A stretch of 64,000 nucleotides of DNA from Lucinisca nassula. Its lineage: Eukaryota; Mollusca; Bivalvia; Lucinida; Lucinidae. The position numbers and the translations under genes were made by a program. The stretch covers positions 101,869,497-101,933,496 of the forward strand of contig OY757020.1 of assembly GCA_963580285.1 (NCBI GenBank). Reading direction: 5' to 3'. Positions 1-12,248 of the stretch are shown one piece after another (the first letter of the stretch is position 1; each line of letters starts with the position of its first letter). The notes beneath the pieces are model-generated. The model was not told the DNA's origin, searched no databases, and saw only the letters and a list, made by a program, of their open reading frames with translations.

Positions 1-424
1 TCAAAATGTCATGGGTACAATATTTCTTCCACAAATCAGTAACTTGTCGGAATGTCATATGGTAATGTTAAAACTGTCAACTTCAATACAAATGTCTATC
101 AAATGATACTGAATTAAATAAGACATCTTATATCCTATAAATCCTACAAAAGATATCGGTTATACTATACTATATCTAATGTAACATGTAAGATCTTATT
201 TAGTAACCTAAGCGTTGGTTTGACAACAATGGTGTGATTTATAACGTCTTGACACAAGAACGAGCAGAAAAAATTGCACACAAGCAAATTGTTTGAAATT
301 CATTTTAAGACAAGGTATTACATATACATCAAAACTGCATATTCATGTTAGTTGCCTAATGCTATGTTAATGCCTCTGAAAACACACATTCCTACTTATA
401 TATTCATTTTTAAGTGAGCCACGT
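1..424. other. AT-rich spacer, no gene seen
   Basis: This stretch is AT-rich and no protein-like frame or known repeat is recognised. Around 120-200 it carries degenerate AGATATC/TATCTTATTTA motifs that recur at several other places in the window. Confidence 0.5.
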
Positions 425-698
425 GCGGCCCCCGCCCATTGGGGCTTGAAGAAATAGATGGGCTGCATGATGCTTCCACGCAGAGCTCAAACTGACCCGC
501 ACACAAGTACTGGTAAACCGCTTAGAGGATCTAAGTCAACCCAGGCAAAGCGGTGCGAGTGTCGGACCGTCCAGGCTTATATAAACCCTATTAGTTTCAT
601 TGGGCGACAGGGTTTGAGATGTCATTTCATAAAAGTCCCACAAAATTGGAAGCAACGTCTCCAAAATGACCTTTATGGTGTTGACAAACAAACAAAGG
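425..698 (+). mobile_element. S1 SINE-like retroposon, copy 1
   Basis: This is one copy of a ~300-bp family that starts GCGGCCCCCGCCCAT and ends near GTGTTGAC. It is flanked by a 9-bp direct repeat, gagccacgt, at 416-424 and 699-707, which supports insertion by target-primed reverse transcription. No long frame is shared between copies, so the element is non-autonomous. The tail here is AACAAACAAAGG instead of the family's usual GGGGACGTTAAAC end. Confidence 0.75.
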
Positions 699-861
699 GA
701 GCCACGTCATGGGGAAAAGGCATGCCAGGTCCTCCGACAGCAGCCATTGCAAGCGGGCACAAAACGGGTATGCAAACGTCAAAACAACACCAATGAAAGG
801 CCGTGACCTTGCTTAGTTATTACTTGTCGCTTTCATAGACTGGATCCATAAAATGTTTACA

Positions 862-1098
862 CAGACACTTTGCTACAATTGTTTTAAGATGTACCTGTTG
901 ATAATATTATTTTATTCTTAAAAGAAATTGGACTTTTTCATAAGATTTAAGTGTTTCAGATTTTTATACATTATCATTGTGACTTTTTGCTTTTAATATC
1001 CTCATAATTCTTCATACCGTTTGGTCATTAACCGCTTGACGCTTATTACCCACAAAGAGGGTTGACACATCGTTAAACACAAAATCATAATCATCATC
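862..1098 (+). mobile_element. L LINE 3' fragment (L0)
   Basis: A 5'-truncated copy of the 3' end of the L family. It holds the last ~25 codons of ORF2, ending at the TAA near 950, then the 3' UTR with the diverged TTGACACATCGTTAAACAC block and a short ATC-type tail. Several substitutions relative to the intact copy at 36085-41893 show it is older. Confidence 0.85.
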
Positions 1099-1637
1099 TA
1101 ATTTAGTAAATTAGGTATCTTAATTATTCATGATCATATAACATATCAGTATTCTTATTATATACGGACATGAAACAAAGGTCGTTTCATCTGTCTCTTG
1201 TCGGTGATATATCTTTAATTAAAAGGAAACAAGAAGTTTGTGCTAAGGTTTTCTAAAAATGTTACCTCCAAGATTTTAAATTTATGGAAATAGCTTGCGC
1301 ATTAAAATATTTCATATTTAATGTATTTTATATGTCTACATGTTTCGTCCGAATACTTGCACATACAATTTTAAATGGCAATGAAGAAAGACTGAAAATA
1401 ACATTGGATCATTCGGGGAAAATTTTTATTAGGCAAGGTATTGAGATAAAATTTACAATATGGCAGGTAACATTTTTTAAAAAAGGTATCAGACTGAAAA
1501 AGATTAGCAGGGACTGCTCCTGTCCTTGTAATTAAAGATATGTCACCGGCAAGAAACAGCTGAAACAAGCTTTAGTATATATATATGGTTTATACTTTAC
1601 TTAAAATACGCTATCTTACATTGCATGTGTTGGTAAT
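1099..1637. other. Unassigned AT-rich sequence
   Basis: No repeat family or protein-like frame is recognised. The last 13 bases (1625-1637, atgtgttggtaat) are the left target-site duplication of the LINE copy that follows. Confidence 0.4.
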
Positions 1638-2187
1638 CCCCAAGGTATTAGACTTCCTGCCTTGCCGTGGCCCTGGGGGCTCAATTCCCACTGGGCACAT
1701 TGCCGCTGTGGTCTCTGTGCCCACTGGGAAGAGCTAAAGGAAGTACCACCCGTTTGCCGTGGGTGGCGTCCTGTAAGCCGGAAGAAGGGATCCTGGAGGT
1801 TGAGGGTTACCTGAGGTGGCGGTGCTTCAGGTACCCAACACGCCTCTTTGGCCTGGCTTTTCGGTGTAGACGGGTGGCCGTGCGGTCCGGCACGGTCAAT
1901 CGGCTGGTCGCGCCGAGCCCTAGAGATACCGCTTTGCTTTCTCTTCAACTCTTTTTGTATCTTTCCTGATACCAACCATATGCCCATTTACCTTACCCTT
2001 TTCTGTCTTTTTATCTCTAGAAGGCGGTGGCTAAACGGATCAATCGTGTAGGCATTTTGTTTATACGAGTATATCTCACGTGTATCTCTAACACCTGCGA
2101 GTTGGATAACCACTCCATTATGGTGTTCCCTTGTAGGGCTCCACGGAGGGCGGAGAGCACTTGGGACGAAACTAGAAATTTTTCCTT

Positions 2188-3557
2188 ATGCCTCATGGAA
2201 AAAAACATAACCGCAACGCAGCTAAACGTAAAAAAGACGAGGATTCATCCGGAACGGATGAACCCAGTCAACAGTCAAGTCAGCAGTCTCAGCATTCTAC
2301 TCAACAGTCTAGTCAGCAGTCTGCAGCACCAAAGTCAACCAATTTTCCACGTTTCTTGGTAATGACCTCCAGTGACGATGCACGCACTGTGTCCAGTTTA
2401 TCACCATTCGTGATAGAAAAAAGCATAGTGTCCATTGCCGGACATCCCAAAAGCATAAAAAAGCTTAAGTCAGGTGACCTTTAATTAGAAGTCGAGAGAG
2501 AGCAGCAGGTGAAAAGCCTGCTTGGTACCACAAAGCTCTTCGATCTCAAGGTCAAGGTTTCTCTGCACAACACACTTAATTCATGTAAAGGTGTCATCCG
2601 CAGCCCAGAGCTGCGTCCTTGTACTGATGCAGAGATCATTGACAACTTGAGATCTAAGGGCATCATTGGCGTACGTAACATCCAAGTTCGTAGAGGTGGT
2701 GTATTGAAGCCAACAGGTACTTACGTGTTGACTTTCAATACACCAGTTCTGCCCAAGAAAATCAAAGTAGCTTACCTTTCAGTTAACGTAGAGGTGTATA
2801 TATCAAACCCTCTCAGATGTTACTCGTGTCAGGTTTTTGGCCACCACGAAAGCAGATGTCAGAAGAAGCAACTCTGTCCAAATTGTGGTGAAGAAAAGCA
2901 TGTCGATAACCATCAAAACTGTAAGAATGAGGCCAAATGCGTCAATTGTGGTGGCAAGCATGCTGTTTTCTCTCGAGATTGTCCGGCATGGAAAAAAGAA
3001 AAAGAAATACTTACTGTCAAATACCAAAGGGGGTTAACATTCCCAGAAGCACGGAAAATTGTTGACGAGCGATACACAACACCAACGACCAGTTACGCCA
3101 GCATCACAAAGGGTGCTGGTGTACAAGTTTCTACCTCCGCAACGCAGACTGTTGAATCATGCATAGCTGAACTGAAAAAATCTGGTGCATGGAGTAAATC
3201 CACTCCAGCACCACAAAGTTCAACCAAATTATCAAATGGCGCAATCCAGGTTGCTTCGGATCGGTCGACAGCGACCGTACCGAAGCCAGCGCCAAATGCA
3301 AAAGAGAAACTCGACTCGGGTCGAACTAATAAAGGATCGGAAGATCCGAAAAAAAAAAAACAATTGTCTCAAAAACAGACAGACAACGTAAAATGGAAAG
3401 AGACAATATAAGATTCCAGAACAGATTCGGATCTTTGAGTGACAATGATATGGAATTTGAAACTCCATCATCACCAAATGGCAATACCAGATCGAGGTCA
3501 GCAACACCACGAGCTGGTGGTAGCAGATCTATATCACCAATTGCAGCTCCAATATAG
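2188..3557 (+). pseudogene. L-A ORF1 (CCHC RNA-binding protein), broken
   Basis: Relic of the LINE nucleocapsid-like protein that binds the element RNA. The start at 2188 follows the 5' UTR as in other copies. The Ser/Gln-rich N-terminus, the central conserved region and three CCHC-type knuckles (about 2815-2975, CYSCQVFGHHESRC first) are recognisable. An in-frame stop lies at ~2482 where other copies read Leu-Leu. A 4-base deletion near 3366 then shifts the frame 48 codons before the normal end. The longest remaining frame (2509-3411) keeps all knuckles but lacks both termini. Confidence 0.88.
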
Positions 3558-4284
3558 TTTCTAGTCTTAATCTCTTCATAAAATGGATTTAAAACACAAA
3601 ATAATACAATGGAATTGTCGAGGTCTTAAATCAAATTATAATGAACTCTTATTACTTATTTCGTTATTAAACCCATCGGTTTTTTGTTTGCAAGAAACTT
3701 TTTTAAAAATTGATGACAACATTGATGTCAGGGGTTTCAATACATACAACTATATCTATTCTGATGGTAACAAACCATCTGGTGGCAGTTCAATTCTTGT
3801 TAAATCATGTTTACCACAAAGAGAGATCAAATTAAAAACAGACCTACAAGCTGTAGCAGTATCGGTTTCTCTGGATAAAGAAACTACAATATGCTCTTTA
3901 TATATTCCACCCTCATTTTCTTTAAAGCCCGAACATCTTGACTCATTGCTGAGTCAGCTTCCATCCCCATATCTTTTAGTTGGCGACTTCAATGGTCACA
4001 ATATTCTATGGGGCTGTAAAGATATCAATAACAGAGGAGCACTTGTTGAAGATTTTATTGCAAAGAGCGATCTTTGCTTGATGAATGATAAATCTTATAC
4101 TTACCTTCACCCAGCGACAGGTCATTTGTCTTCTTTAGATCTCTCTTTGTGTCACCCATCTCTCTTCTTGGACTATGACTGGTCTGTTCATGATGATCAG
4201 TGCGGAAGTGATCACTTCCCTGTTATAATTGAGAGCGTAAACGAACAAGATGAGGACTGTAGCCAGAAATGGAAAATGAATAAA

Positions 4285-4596
4285 AAGTAGAAGTAAAACA
4301 AAGATCAGGAATTGATACAATTAACTCACTCCATCCATAAAAGACACCAAAGGGAAAGAAATACAAACATTAAGCGACCAGACCATAATGGAAACCTAAA
4401 CAAAGGAAGTCCATATGGACAGTTACTTTCCCACAAAATGGCCATATGGCCATCCAAAACCAAAAGACACAAGCGACACACACAGTAAGCAACAAACAAC
4501 AACATAAATAAATCGCCACAGAAGAGCCGCCTTGGAACGGTCAGTGGAAGATTTCCACTGGGGGGCTTAAATCGATTTTACGTGGCCACAATCCTA
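4285..4596 (-). mobile_element. R1 retroposon copy 1 (312 bp, truncated)
   Basis: Inserted in the endonuclease-RT linker of L-A ORF2, between the codons for MNK and ADW. One end (AAGTAGAAGTAAAAC) is shared by almost all R1 copies, while the other end stops at GTGGCCACAATCCT and varies. For a retroposon the constant end is the 3' end, so the element is drawn on the minus strand. It contains a GGCCATATGGCC palindrome and a hairpin AGTGGAAATCTTCCACT (here in complement). No clear target-site duplication is visible. Confidence 0.8.
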
Positions 4597-6425
4597 GCCG
4601 ACTGGGAATTATTCCGTAATTTATGTAAAGAAGAGTTATCAGTTGATCACTTAAATGAATCATCTGACATTGTTTCTGATTTCACAGATAAACTAATTAA
4701 TATATCAGAACAATGCATTCCAAAGACCTCCACAAATACCAAGAAAAGCAAGCCTTGGTTTAATAATGATTGTAAAGAAGCTATTCAAAAGCGCAAACAG
4801 GCTCTAAATAAGTTCTGCAAAAGTCCCACTTCAGAAAAGCTAAACGACGTTAAAGTTTTTAGAGCTAAAGCTCGGCGAACAATCCGAGCTTCCAAACGAA
4901 AGTCATGGAGAGAATATGTCTCCAAATTGAACTACAAAACCCCCATTAAAAAGGTTTGGGATATGGTACGAAAAATTTCAGGAAAAACAAAGTCCTCTAG
5001 TTTTACACATTTAAATACTGGTTTTGACACAAAAGCTTCAACTAAAAAAGATATTTCAGATACTCTTGGTAGCACATTTTTGAGCAATTCATCACCGCGT
5101 AATTATTCTGATACTTTTAGAAATTTCCAAAAGAACCAAGAGAAAAGAAATCTAAACTTCAAATCCCACAATCACGAAGAATACAACAAACCTTTTAACT
5201 TACCCGAACTAGTGGAAGCCATTGAAAAATCACACGATACAGCTACCGGCCCCGATGAAATTCATTATCAGATGCTTAAGCATCTGCCAAAAAGTTCTCT
5301 TTCAACACTTTTAGATATCTTTAATAATATTTGGGAAACTGGGGTCTGTCCTGAGAGCTGGCGTTTTGCTACAGTTGTACCAATTCCAAAACCAGGGAAA
5401 GATCATGCAGAACCTACGAATTATCGACCGATAGCTTTGACAAGTTGTTTGTGTAAAACATTGGAGAGAATGATAAACAAGAGATTAGTCTGGTACTTAG
5501 AGTCCAACAACCTCATTTCAGAATATCAGTCAGGTTTTCGTTCGGAACGTAGTACCAACGACAATTTAATAAGACTAGAAACATTTATACGAGATGCTTT
5601 TATTAACAAAGAACACGTAGTAGCTGTCTTTTCGACTTGGAGAAAGCATATGATAACACTTGGCGTTATGGAATATTGAGAGTTCTCCATAACCTCGGCT
5701 TAAGGGGAAAACTTCCCAGTTTTATTCAAAGTTTTTTAGGTGAGCGTGTATTTCAAGTCCGCGTGGGATCTACCCTATCAGATCTCTATGCACAAGAGCA
5801 GGGTGTCCCACAGGGTAGCATTCTCTCAACTACGCTATTTAACATCAAAATAAATAATATTGTACAATGTTTGGACGACAAAACAGACTGTTCATTGTAT
5901 GTTGATGATTTTTGTATATGTTACCGTTCAAAAAACATGAAAACAATTGAACGAAAGTTACAACAAAATTTAAAACGAATAGAAGAATGGACTGATAAAA
6001 ATGGTTTCAAGTTCTCCAAGTCGAAAACGCAGTGTGTTCATTTTTGTAAGCTACGGAAGAAACACGACCATCCTTCCCTGTTCTTATACGGATCACAAAT
6101 TCCTGTTGTTGAAGAAGCCAAATTTCTTGGGGTCATATTTGACCAAAAGTTATCTTTTATACCACATATTAAATATCTTAAAGCGAAATGCTTAAAAGCT
6201 TTGAATCTTTTGAAAGTTTTAGCTCATTCAAGTTGGGGAGCAGATCGGTATACTTTATTACATCTTTACCGGTCTTTAATAAGATCTAAATTAGATTATG
6301 GGTCTATTGTTTATGGTTCTGCCAGAAAGTCCTATTTAAAATCCTTGGATACTATCCATCACCAAGGCCTTCGTCTGGCTATGGGAGCCTTCCGTACTTC
6401 TCCCGTATTAAGCCTTTATGTAGAA

Positions 6426-7017
6426 AGTAGAAGTAAAACAAAGATCAGGAATTGATACAATTAACTTACTCCATCCACAAACGACACCAAAGGGAAAGAA
6501 ATACAAACATTAAGCGACCAGACCATAATGGAAACCTAAACAAAGGAAGGCCATATGGACAGTTACTTTCCCACAAAATGGCCATATGGCCATCCAAAAT
6601 TAAAAGACACAAGTGATACACACAGTAAGCAACAAACAACAACATAAATAAATCGCCACAGAAGAGCCGCCTTGGAACGGTCAGTGGAAGATTTCCACTG
6701 GGGGGGCTTAAATCGATTTTACGTGGCCACAATCCTCGCCCTTACTTCCGTCGCGATTTAGACAAAAAAATTTTGTTCAGTCCGCATGAAGGCCTCCTAA
6801 CTCATCAGTGCAACATCTCCGTGAACACAGAAATCAAAGAACCACAGAGGTGAGACAACGGTGAGGACTCGACAGCAAGAAACCACTGAAATGCTGGAGC
6901 AAAAGAAAACCAACAGTTAGACTCCGATGAGCCCGACCAGAGACAGAGCATCAGGCACCAACCAACATTATCTCTTTAATTTTCAATAAGCCTTCATAGA
7001 AATCATAGCAGGTGAAC
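6426..7017 (-). mobile_element. R1 retroposon copy 2 (592 bp)
   Basis: Inserted in L-A ORF2 between codons for LYVE and AGEP, C-terminal to the RT core. It has the same constant end as the other R1 copies and extends ~280 bp further into the family than copy 1, ending near TTCATAGAAATCA. No coding frame shared among copies is evident. Two R1 copies in one LINE show that R1 was active after L-A inserted. Confidence 0.82.
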
Positions 7018-8320
7018 CATCTTTAACTTCGCGTAGAGAAAAACTTTCTCTTCAGTATGCTATTAGACTTGCTGCAAATCCATCTAACCCGGCATCCAAA
7101 ATTTCATTTCCACCTCAATTTGTAGATAAGTATGAAACAAAACCCACAGCAATCAAACCTTTTGGATTACGTATTTTACCACTGCTAGAAAATTCAGGTA
7201 TCGACCTTAAAAATATTCAAAAACATGAAACGGCCGAAGTTCCATCTTGGTGTATTAAAAAACCTTCTATTCTGTTCGACTTACATGATGGCAAAAAATC
7301 CGAATCAAATCCAATACTTCTCAAACAAAACTTTCAGGTACTGCAGTCACGTTACAATGATTACCAGCAAGTCTATACTGATGGTTCCAAAGAAGGAGAT
7401 AAAGTTGGTTGTGCGTATGTTTCTAAAGATAGGCACAAAACCATGCGCCTTCCAGATGGTTCATCTATTTTTACAGCTGAAGCCAAAGCAATAGACCTAG
7501 CTTTAGATTTTATCAGTTCTTCAACATTTCAAAAAGCAATTATATTTTCTGATTCACTTTCTGTGCTTAAGGCTTTAGACCATTCATCATCTAAAAATCC
7601 TCAAATTCAAAAATTGATCGAAAAACATCATGAAATTTCTAAAACACACCAAATCTTGTTTTGTTGGCTTCCGAGCCATATTGGCATTGTCGGCAATGAA
7701 TATGCTGACAATAAAGCGAAGGAATCGCTCAATCTTGATCCATCTATTTTTAAAATTCCTTTTAATAATTTTAAACCATTTATCAACAGATACATCTTGT
7801 CGGAATGGCAAGGCGAATGGGACCGTGCAATAAATAACAAACTCCATGCCATTAAACCTGTCGTTAGTACAAAATGCTCTCCTCCACAGTTTTCCAGAAA
7901 AGAGGACGTAGTATTAACACGACTGCGCATCGGCCATACTAGAGTTACTCATTCTTATATTTTTAATGGTGATGATCAGCCTTCTTGTGTAGGCTGTGAT
8001 CAGCCATTCACTGTGAAGCATATCTTAATTGACTGTGTTGACTTCTCACCCTCACGTATTTTATACTTCAAAGCTGACACTTTGCAACAACTGTTTCGAG
8101 ATGTACCTGTTGATAACATTATTTTATTCTTAAAAGAAATTGGTCTTTTTCATAAGATTTAACTGTTTCAGATTTTTATACATTATCATTCTGACTTGTT
8201 ACTTTTAATATCGTCATAATTATTCATGCCGTTTAACCATTAACCGACTGACGCTTATGACCCACCAAGAGGGTTGACGCGTCGTTAAACACGAAATCAT
8301 CATCATCATGTGTTGGTAAT

Positions 8321-8864
8321 AAATATCTTACATAAGATATCTGAATTAGTAGACAAGATATATCCTATATGTCTAATATCTGCTTCATTATGATGGTAAA
8401 ATGATACCACATATCACAGATGCAGAATGGAATGCAAAGACAGATGCTCGGACTACATGCCATGGCATGGCATTAACTGGTATATGGGATAAAAAATGAA
8501 GGAACTGACTATACCATAAAACAGACAAAATGTTGTGAGAAAATGTAATAACAACAACATATGAGTTTACACACTTGATCTGTCATGGCTTCTGACATAT
8601 GAAGTATTGAGCAAAATAAATTCAAATTGAAGATGAAAAATAGAAACGCGGTAACAGATAAAACCACGCCATTTAGAGTAGCAAATGTGGCACAAAAATC
8701 ATGACAGGGAGATAAGGGTTCTCCCCACCCTCAGACTTTTTAAAACCAGTTTGCAATTAATGCGGGGCATAAAAACCTGAAAAGTAACGTGAACATTTAA
8801 AACCAGAAAACCAGATTTATGGCAACATAGCCAGTTTATTTTTTTTGAAATTTGATACCAGAGT
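8321..8864. other. Unassigned spacer
   Basis: AT-rich sequence with AGATATC-type motifs near 8330-8390. No repeat family or protein-like frame is recognised up to the stop codon of the minus-strand Myb/SANT-like relic at 8865. Confidence 0.4.
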
Positions 8865-9386
8865 TTACAGCAACTCGAGCTCTTTATCTTCCTGTTTTAC
8901 TCTGTCTTCATGCTGTTTTTCTAATATTTCAAGTAATTTTAATCTTCTTTCATTTCTTCTTGAATACTTTGCAAAACAGAAACAATTTCATCTTTGTTGT
9001 TTGAATCTTTTCTGTTTGATATATTTGGCTTGCTATGGCTGCAGGCTATGTACTTGCAGAAGTGGTCTCTTCTGAGCTACTTGCATCAGCAACTTCTTCA
9101 TTAGTTGAACTTGCAGCTGTGTACTGAGGCGTCACATTTGGCTTGTAGCCATAGCAAGCTTGAAGCTCATGGACAAAAGGACACTCTTTCCTATCATTCC
9201 CAAACTGAGAATTATGATCAATAAAGTCTCTGAATTTCTTTGCAATGTTCTTCCATTTTTGTTCAAATTGCTGAGCAGTGACTCTTATTCATATCATCAG
9301 CGATCATTTTCCAGACAGTCTATTTCTTTACACTTGCTTTATTAAAAATCTCTTCGTATTTCGTGTGTAGGTCTATGAGTTTTTTT
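8865..9386 (-). pseudogene. Myb/SANT-like DNA-binding protein relic, 3' part
   Basis: On the minus strand, the frame from the edge of the pearl element at 9386 reads KLIDLHTKYEEIF, then KWKNIAKKFRDFIDHN, GNDRKECPFVHEL and a C-terminal coiled-coil-like stretch LEILEKQHEDRVKQEDKELE ending at the TAA at 8865-8867. This is the layout of the Myb/SANT-like domain found in trihelix-type regulators and in Harbinger-associated DNA-binding proteins: conserved Trp and Lys residues, then a GN.RK.CPF.EL helix. Stops and at least two frameshifts (near 9275 and 8950) mark it as decayed. Its N-terminal part continues at 12249-12400, beyond the inserted element. Confidence 0.72.
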
Positions 9387-9539
9387 AGCTCATCTGGGCC
9401 GAAGGCTCCAGGGGAGCTTATAGTATAGTGGGTCCTCCGTTGTCCGTCCGTCCACACTTTTGAGCAGCTCAATCATTTCTCATCTGTAGCATGCCTCTGG
9501 TGGGGCATTGATGACGCATTGAAATCGCATGAAAACTTT

Positions 9540-11237
9540 GGTTGCTATGGCAATCACAAGGTCCCATAGACTTACAATGGGAAAATGCTTGTCATCACCG
9601 TAGCCTCTCAGTTTTGATCGGATCTTTCTGAAACTTCTATATAAGGTGACTAGGGATAAAACCTCGGATGAGTTCGAAAACCGACCAAGTCGGCCCATTT
9701 ATCGCAGAGTTACGTCCCTTTGATTGTTGAAAATGCTGATTTTTGACCTTGTCATCACCGTAGCCCATTCAGTTTTGATCGAATCTTTCTGAAACGTATA
9801 TGTAATGTGGCTGGGGATAAAACCTAGGATGAGTTCGAAAACCAGCCAAATTGGTCAATTAATCACAGAGTAACGTCCCTTTGATTGCTGAAAATGCCGA
9901 ATTTTGACCTTGTCATCACAGTAGCCCTATCAGTTTTGATCGGATCTTTATGAATTTTGTATGTAAGGTGACTGGGTATAAAACCTAGGATGAGTTCGAA
10001 TACCGGTGAAGGTGGCCTATTTATCATAGAGTTAGGTCCCTTTGATTGCTGAAAATGTTGATTTTTGACCTTGTCATCACTGTAGCCCCTTCAGTTTTGA
10101 TCGGATATTTCTGAAACTTATATGTAAGGTGGCTGGGGATAAAACCTCGGATGAGTTCAAATACCGGCCAGGGTGGCCTATTTATCATAGAGTTAGGTCC
10201 CTTTGATTGCTAAAAATGTTGATATTTGACCTTGTCATCACTGTAGCCCCTTCAGTTCTGATAGGATCTTTCTGAAACTTATATATAAGGTGGCTGGGGT
10301 TAAAACCTCGGATGAGTTCGAAAACCGGCCAAGTCGCCCCATTTGCTATGTAGTTATGTCCCGTTGATGCCTGAAAATGACGATTTTTGATATTATCATC
10401 ACCGTAGCCCCTTCAGTTTTGATCGGATCTTTCTTTAACTTATATGTAAGGTGACTGGGGATATAACCTAGGGTGAGTTTGAATAACGGCCAAGTTGGCC
10501 TATTTATTATAGATTTACGTCCCTTTGATTGCTGAAAATGCCGATTTTTGACCTTGTCATCACTATAGCCCCTTTAGTTTTGATCGGATCTTTCGGTGGC
10601 TGGGGATAAAATCTCGGACGAGTTCGAAAACAGGCCAAGTCAGCCCATTTATCGTAGTTATGTCCCTTTGATGGCTGAAAATGTTGATTTTAGACCTTGT
10701 CATCACCGTAGCCCCTTCAGTTTTGATCGGATTTTTCTGAAGTTGAAACCTCGGATGAGTTCGAAAACTGGCCAAGTCGGCCTATTTATCTCAGAGTAAC
10801 ATCCCTTTGATTGCTAAAAATGCCAAATTTTGACCTTTTCATCACCGTAGCCCCTTCAGTTTTGATCGGATCTTTCTGAAACTTATATGTAAGGTGGCTG
10901 GGAATAAAACCTTAGATGAGTTTGAATACTGGCCAAGTCGGCACATTTATCATAGAGTTACGTGCCTTTTATAGCTTAAAATGCCTATTTTCGACCTGTT
11001 AGCACTGCTGCCCTTCTGTTTTGATTGGATCTTCATGAAACTTACAAACAAATAAGTCAGGCAGAAAAGCTCGGAGGAGTTTGAAAACTCGTGAGGTTTG
11101 CCTATTTGTCACAGAGTAACATCCCTTTGATTGCAGCAGTTTATTGCTTATTTTTGAACTTGTCATCACCTTAGCTCCATCAGTTTATGTCGTATCTCCT
11201 AAGCAAGTCAGGAATAAAAGCTTGAATGAGTTTGAAA
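9540..11237 (+). repeat. 161-bp tandem repeat array (about 11 units)
   Basis: The landmark CAGTTTTGATCGG recurs at 9609, 9770, 9931, 10092, 10253, 10414 and 10575, a spacing of exactly 161 bp. It then recurs at 10718, 10857, 11016 and 11181 with small deletions. Units are diverged from one another and share no conserved long frame. This is the core of P1. Confidence 0.9.
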
Positions 11238-12072
11238 AGTAGAAGTAAAACAAAGATCAGGAATCGATACAATTAACTTACTCCACCCATCAAAGACACC
11301 AAAGGGAAAGAAACACAAACATTAAGCGACCAGACCAAAATAGAAACCTAAACAAAGGAAGGCCATAAGGACAGTTACTTTCCCACAAAATGGCAATTTG
11401 GCCATCCAAAATAAAAGACACAAGTGATACACACAGTAAGTAACAAACAACAACATAAATAAACCCCCACAGAAGAACTGCCTTGGAACGGTCAGTGCAA
11501 ATATTTCCACTGGGGGGCTTAAATCGATTTTACGTGGCCACAATCCTCGCCCTTACTTCCGTCGCGATTAAGACAAATAATTTGTTCAGTCCGCATGAAG
11601 GCCTCCTAACTCATCAGTGCAACATCTCCGTGAACACAAAAAATCAAAGCACCACAGAGGTGAGACAACGGTGAGGACTCGAAAGATAGAAACCACTGAA
11701 ATGCTGGAGCAAAAGAAAACCAACAGTTAGACTCCGATGGGCCCGACCACAGACAGAGCATCAGGCACCAACCAACATTACCAAGAATAAGATCTCTCTA
11801 ATTCTCAATATGCCTTTACGTTGGAGCCGTCATAGAATCAGAAGGCTGACCCACCCGCATACAATTAAAGAGGGAAGCAAAGTTGCCAACCGTGATTGGG
11901 TTAAGTCTGTCGTATAGCATCCATGTTGTACCCAATCTTTTTGTATCGAAGAATGATTTTACGAAATTAGGTGCTGAAGTCATTGCGGTTATATATTTTT
12001 CTGAATTTATATACTAAGTCACCATAAAATTCGGGTTCCGATAGACCTTGTTGCAGAAGAGATTTAAGTCCA
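11238..12072 (-). mobile_element. R1 retroposon copy 3 (longest, ~835 bp)
   Basis: Inserted in the 161-bp array of P1, which resumes near 12073 with TAAACTGGTGAGG. It has the constant AGTAGAAGTAAAAC end and runs ~240 bp beyond the other copies (from about 11850 on), so it is the best view of the family. No protein domain is recognised in the extra part. Confidence 0.72.
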
Positions 12073-12248
12073 ATAAACTGGTGAGGTCAGCCTATTTATC
12101 ATAGAGTTACATTCTACTTGATTTGCAGAAATTGCTTACCCTGTCATCACCATGTCCTTCCATTAATCCTTCAGTAAAGGTTGGCACTTCCTGAAACTTT
12201 GAAACTGTTAGCTCAGGTGAGCGATACAGGACCAGCTTGGTCCTCTTG

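Larger units (their letters stand above)
3583..8162 (+). pseudogene. L-A ORF2 (EN-RT-RNase H), broken
   Basis: Relic of the LINE polyprotein. The endonuclease part (GDFNGHN, SLDLSL, GSDHFP) is open from 3583 to ~4284. R1 copies interrupt it at 4285-4596 and 6426-7017. A 1-base deletion near 5632 shifts the frame just before the RT FFDLEKAYD motif. The RT catalytic YVDDF is at ~5898-5912. The RNase H part (YTDGS, FTAEAKA, LPSHIGIVGNEYAD) and the C-terminal CVGC..H..C motif are open from ~7018 to 8162. Confidence 0.92.
1638..8307 (+). mobile_element. L LINE copy L-A, full-length but broken
   Basis: A complete L-family element flanked by a 13-bp target-site duplication, atgtgttggtaat, at 1625-1637 and 8308-8320. 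It starts CCCCAAGG and ends in an (ATC)n tail. Removing two R1 insertions (4285-4596 and 6426-7017) gives ~5.77 kb, the same length as the intact copy at 36085. ORF1 and ORF2 are both disrupted, so this copy cannot move autonomously. The 5' UTR is 1638-2187 and the 3' UTR 8163-8307. Confidence 0.93.
9387..12248 (-). mobile_element. Pearl/Helentron-like element P1 with 161-bp tandem units
   Basis: A non-autonomous DNA element. Its left end is AGCTCATCTGGGCCGAAGGC. Its right end, read on the minus strand, is CAAGAGGACCAAGCTGGTCC then CTGTATCGCTCACCTGAGC. The core is a tandem array of ~161-bp units (9540-11237, resuming 12073-12190). It interrupts a Myb/SANT-like gene at a T-run (gagttttttt / ttttactctg). 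Similar bivalve elements with unique ends and ~160-bp internal units are known as pearl and have been linked to Helitron/Helentron superfamilies; that assignment is inference. R1 copy 3 is nested inside. Confidence 0.72.

Noticed and set aside
458..796. A 112-codon plus-strand frame
   Set aside because: It runs through an S1 retroposon and into its flank; other S1 copies do not keep it.
9540..11237. Regularly spaced repeats resembling a CRISPR array
   Set aside because: The spacing is 161 bp, the repeat occupies the whole period with no unique spacers, and the context is eukaryotic transposons.
11238..12072. R1 as a solo LTR or Penelope-type element
   Set aside because: No TG..CA ends, no constant length, one end always fixed and the other variable, and a 40-bp copy with a 12-bp duplication, all pointing to 5'-truncated retroposition.
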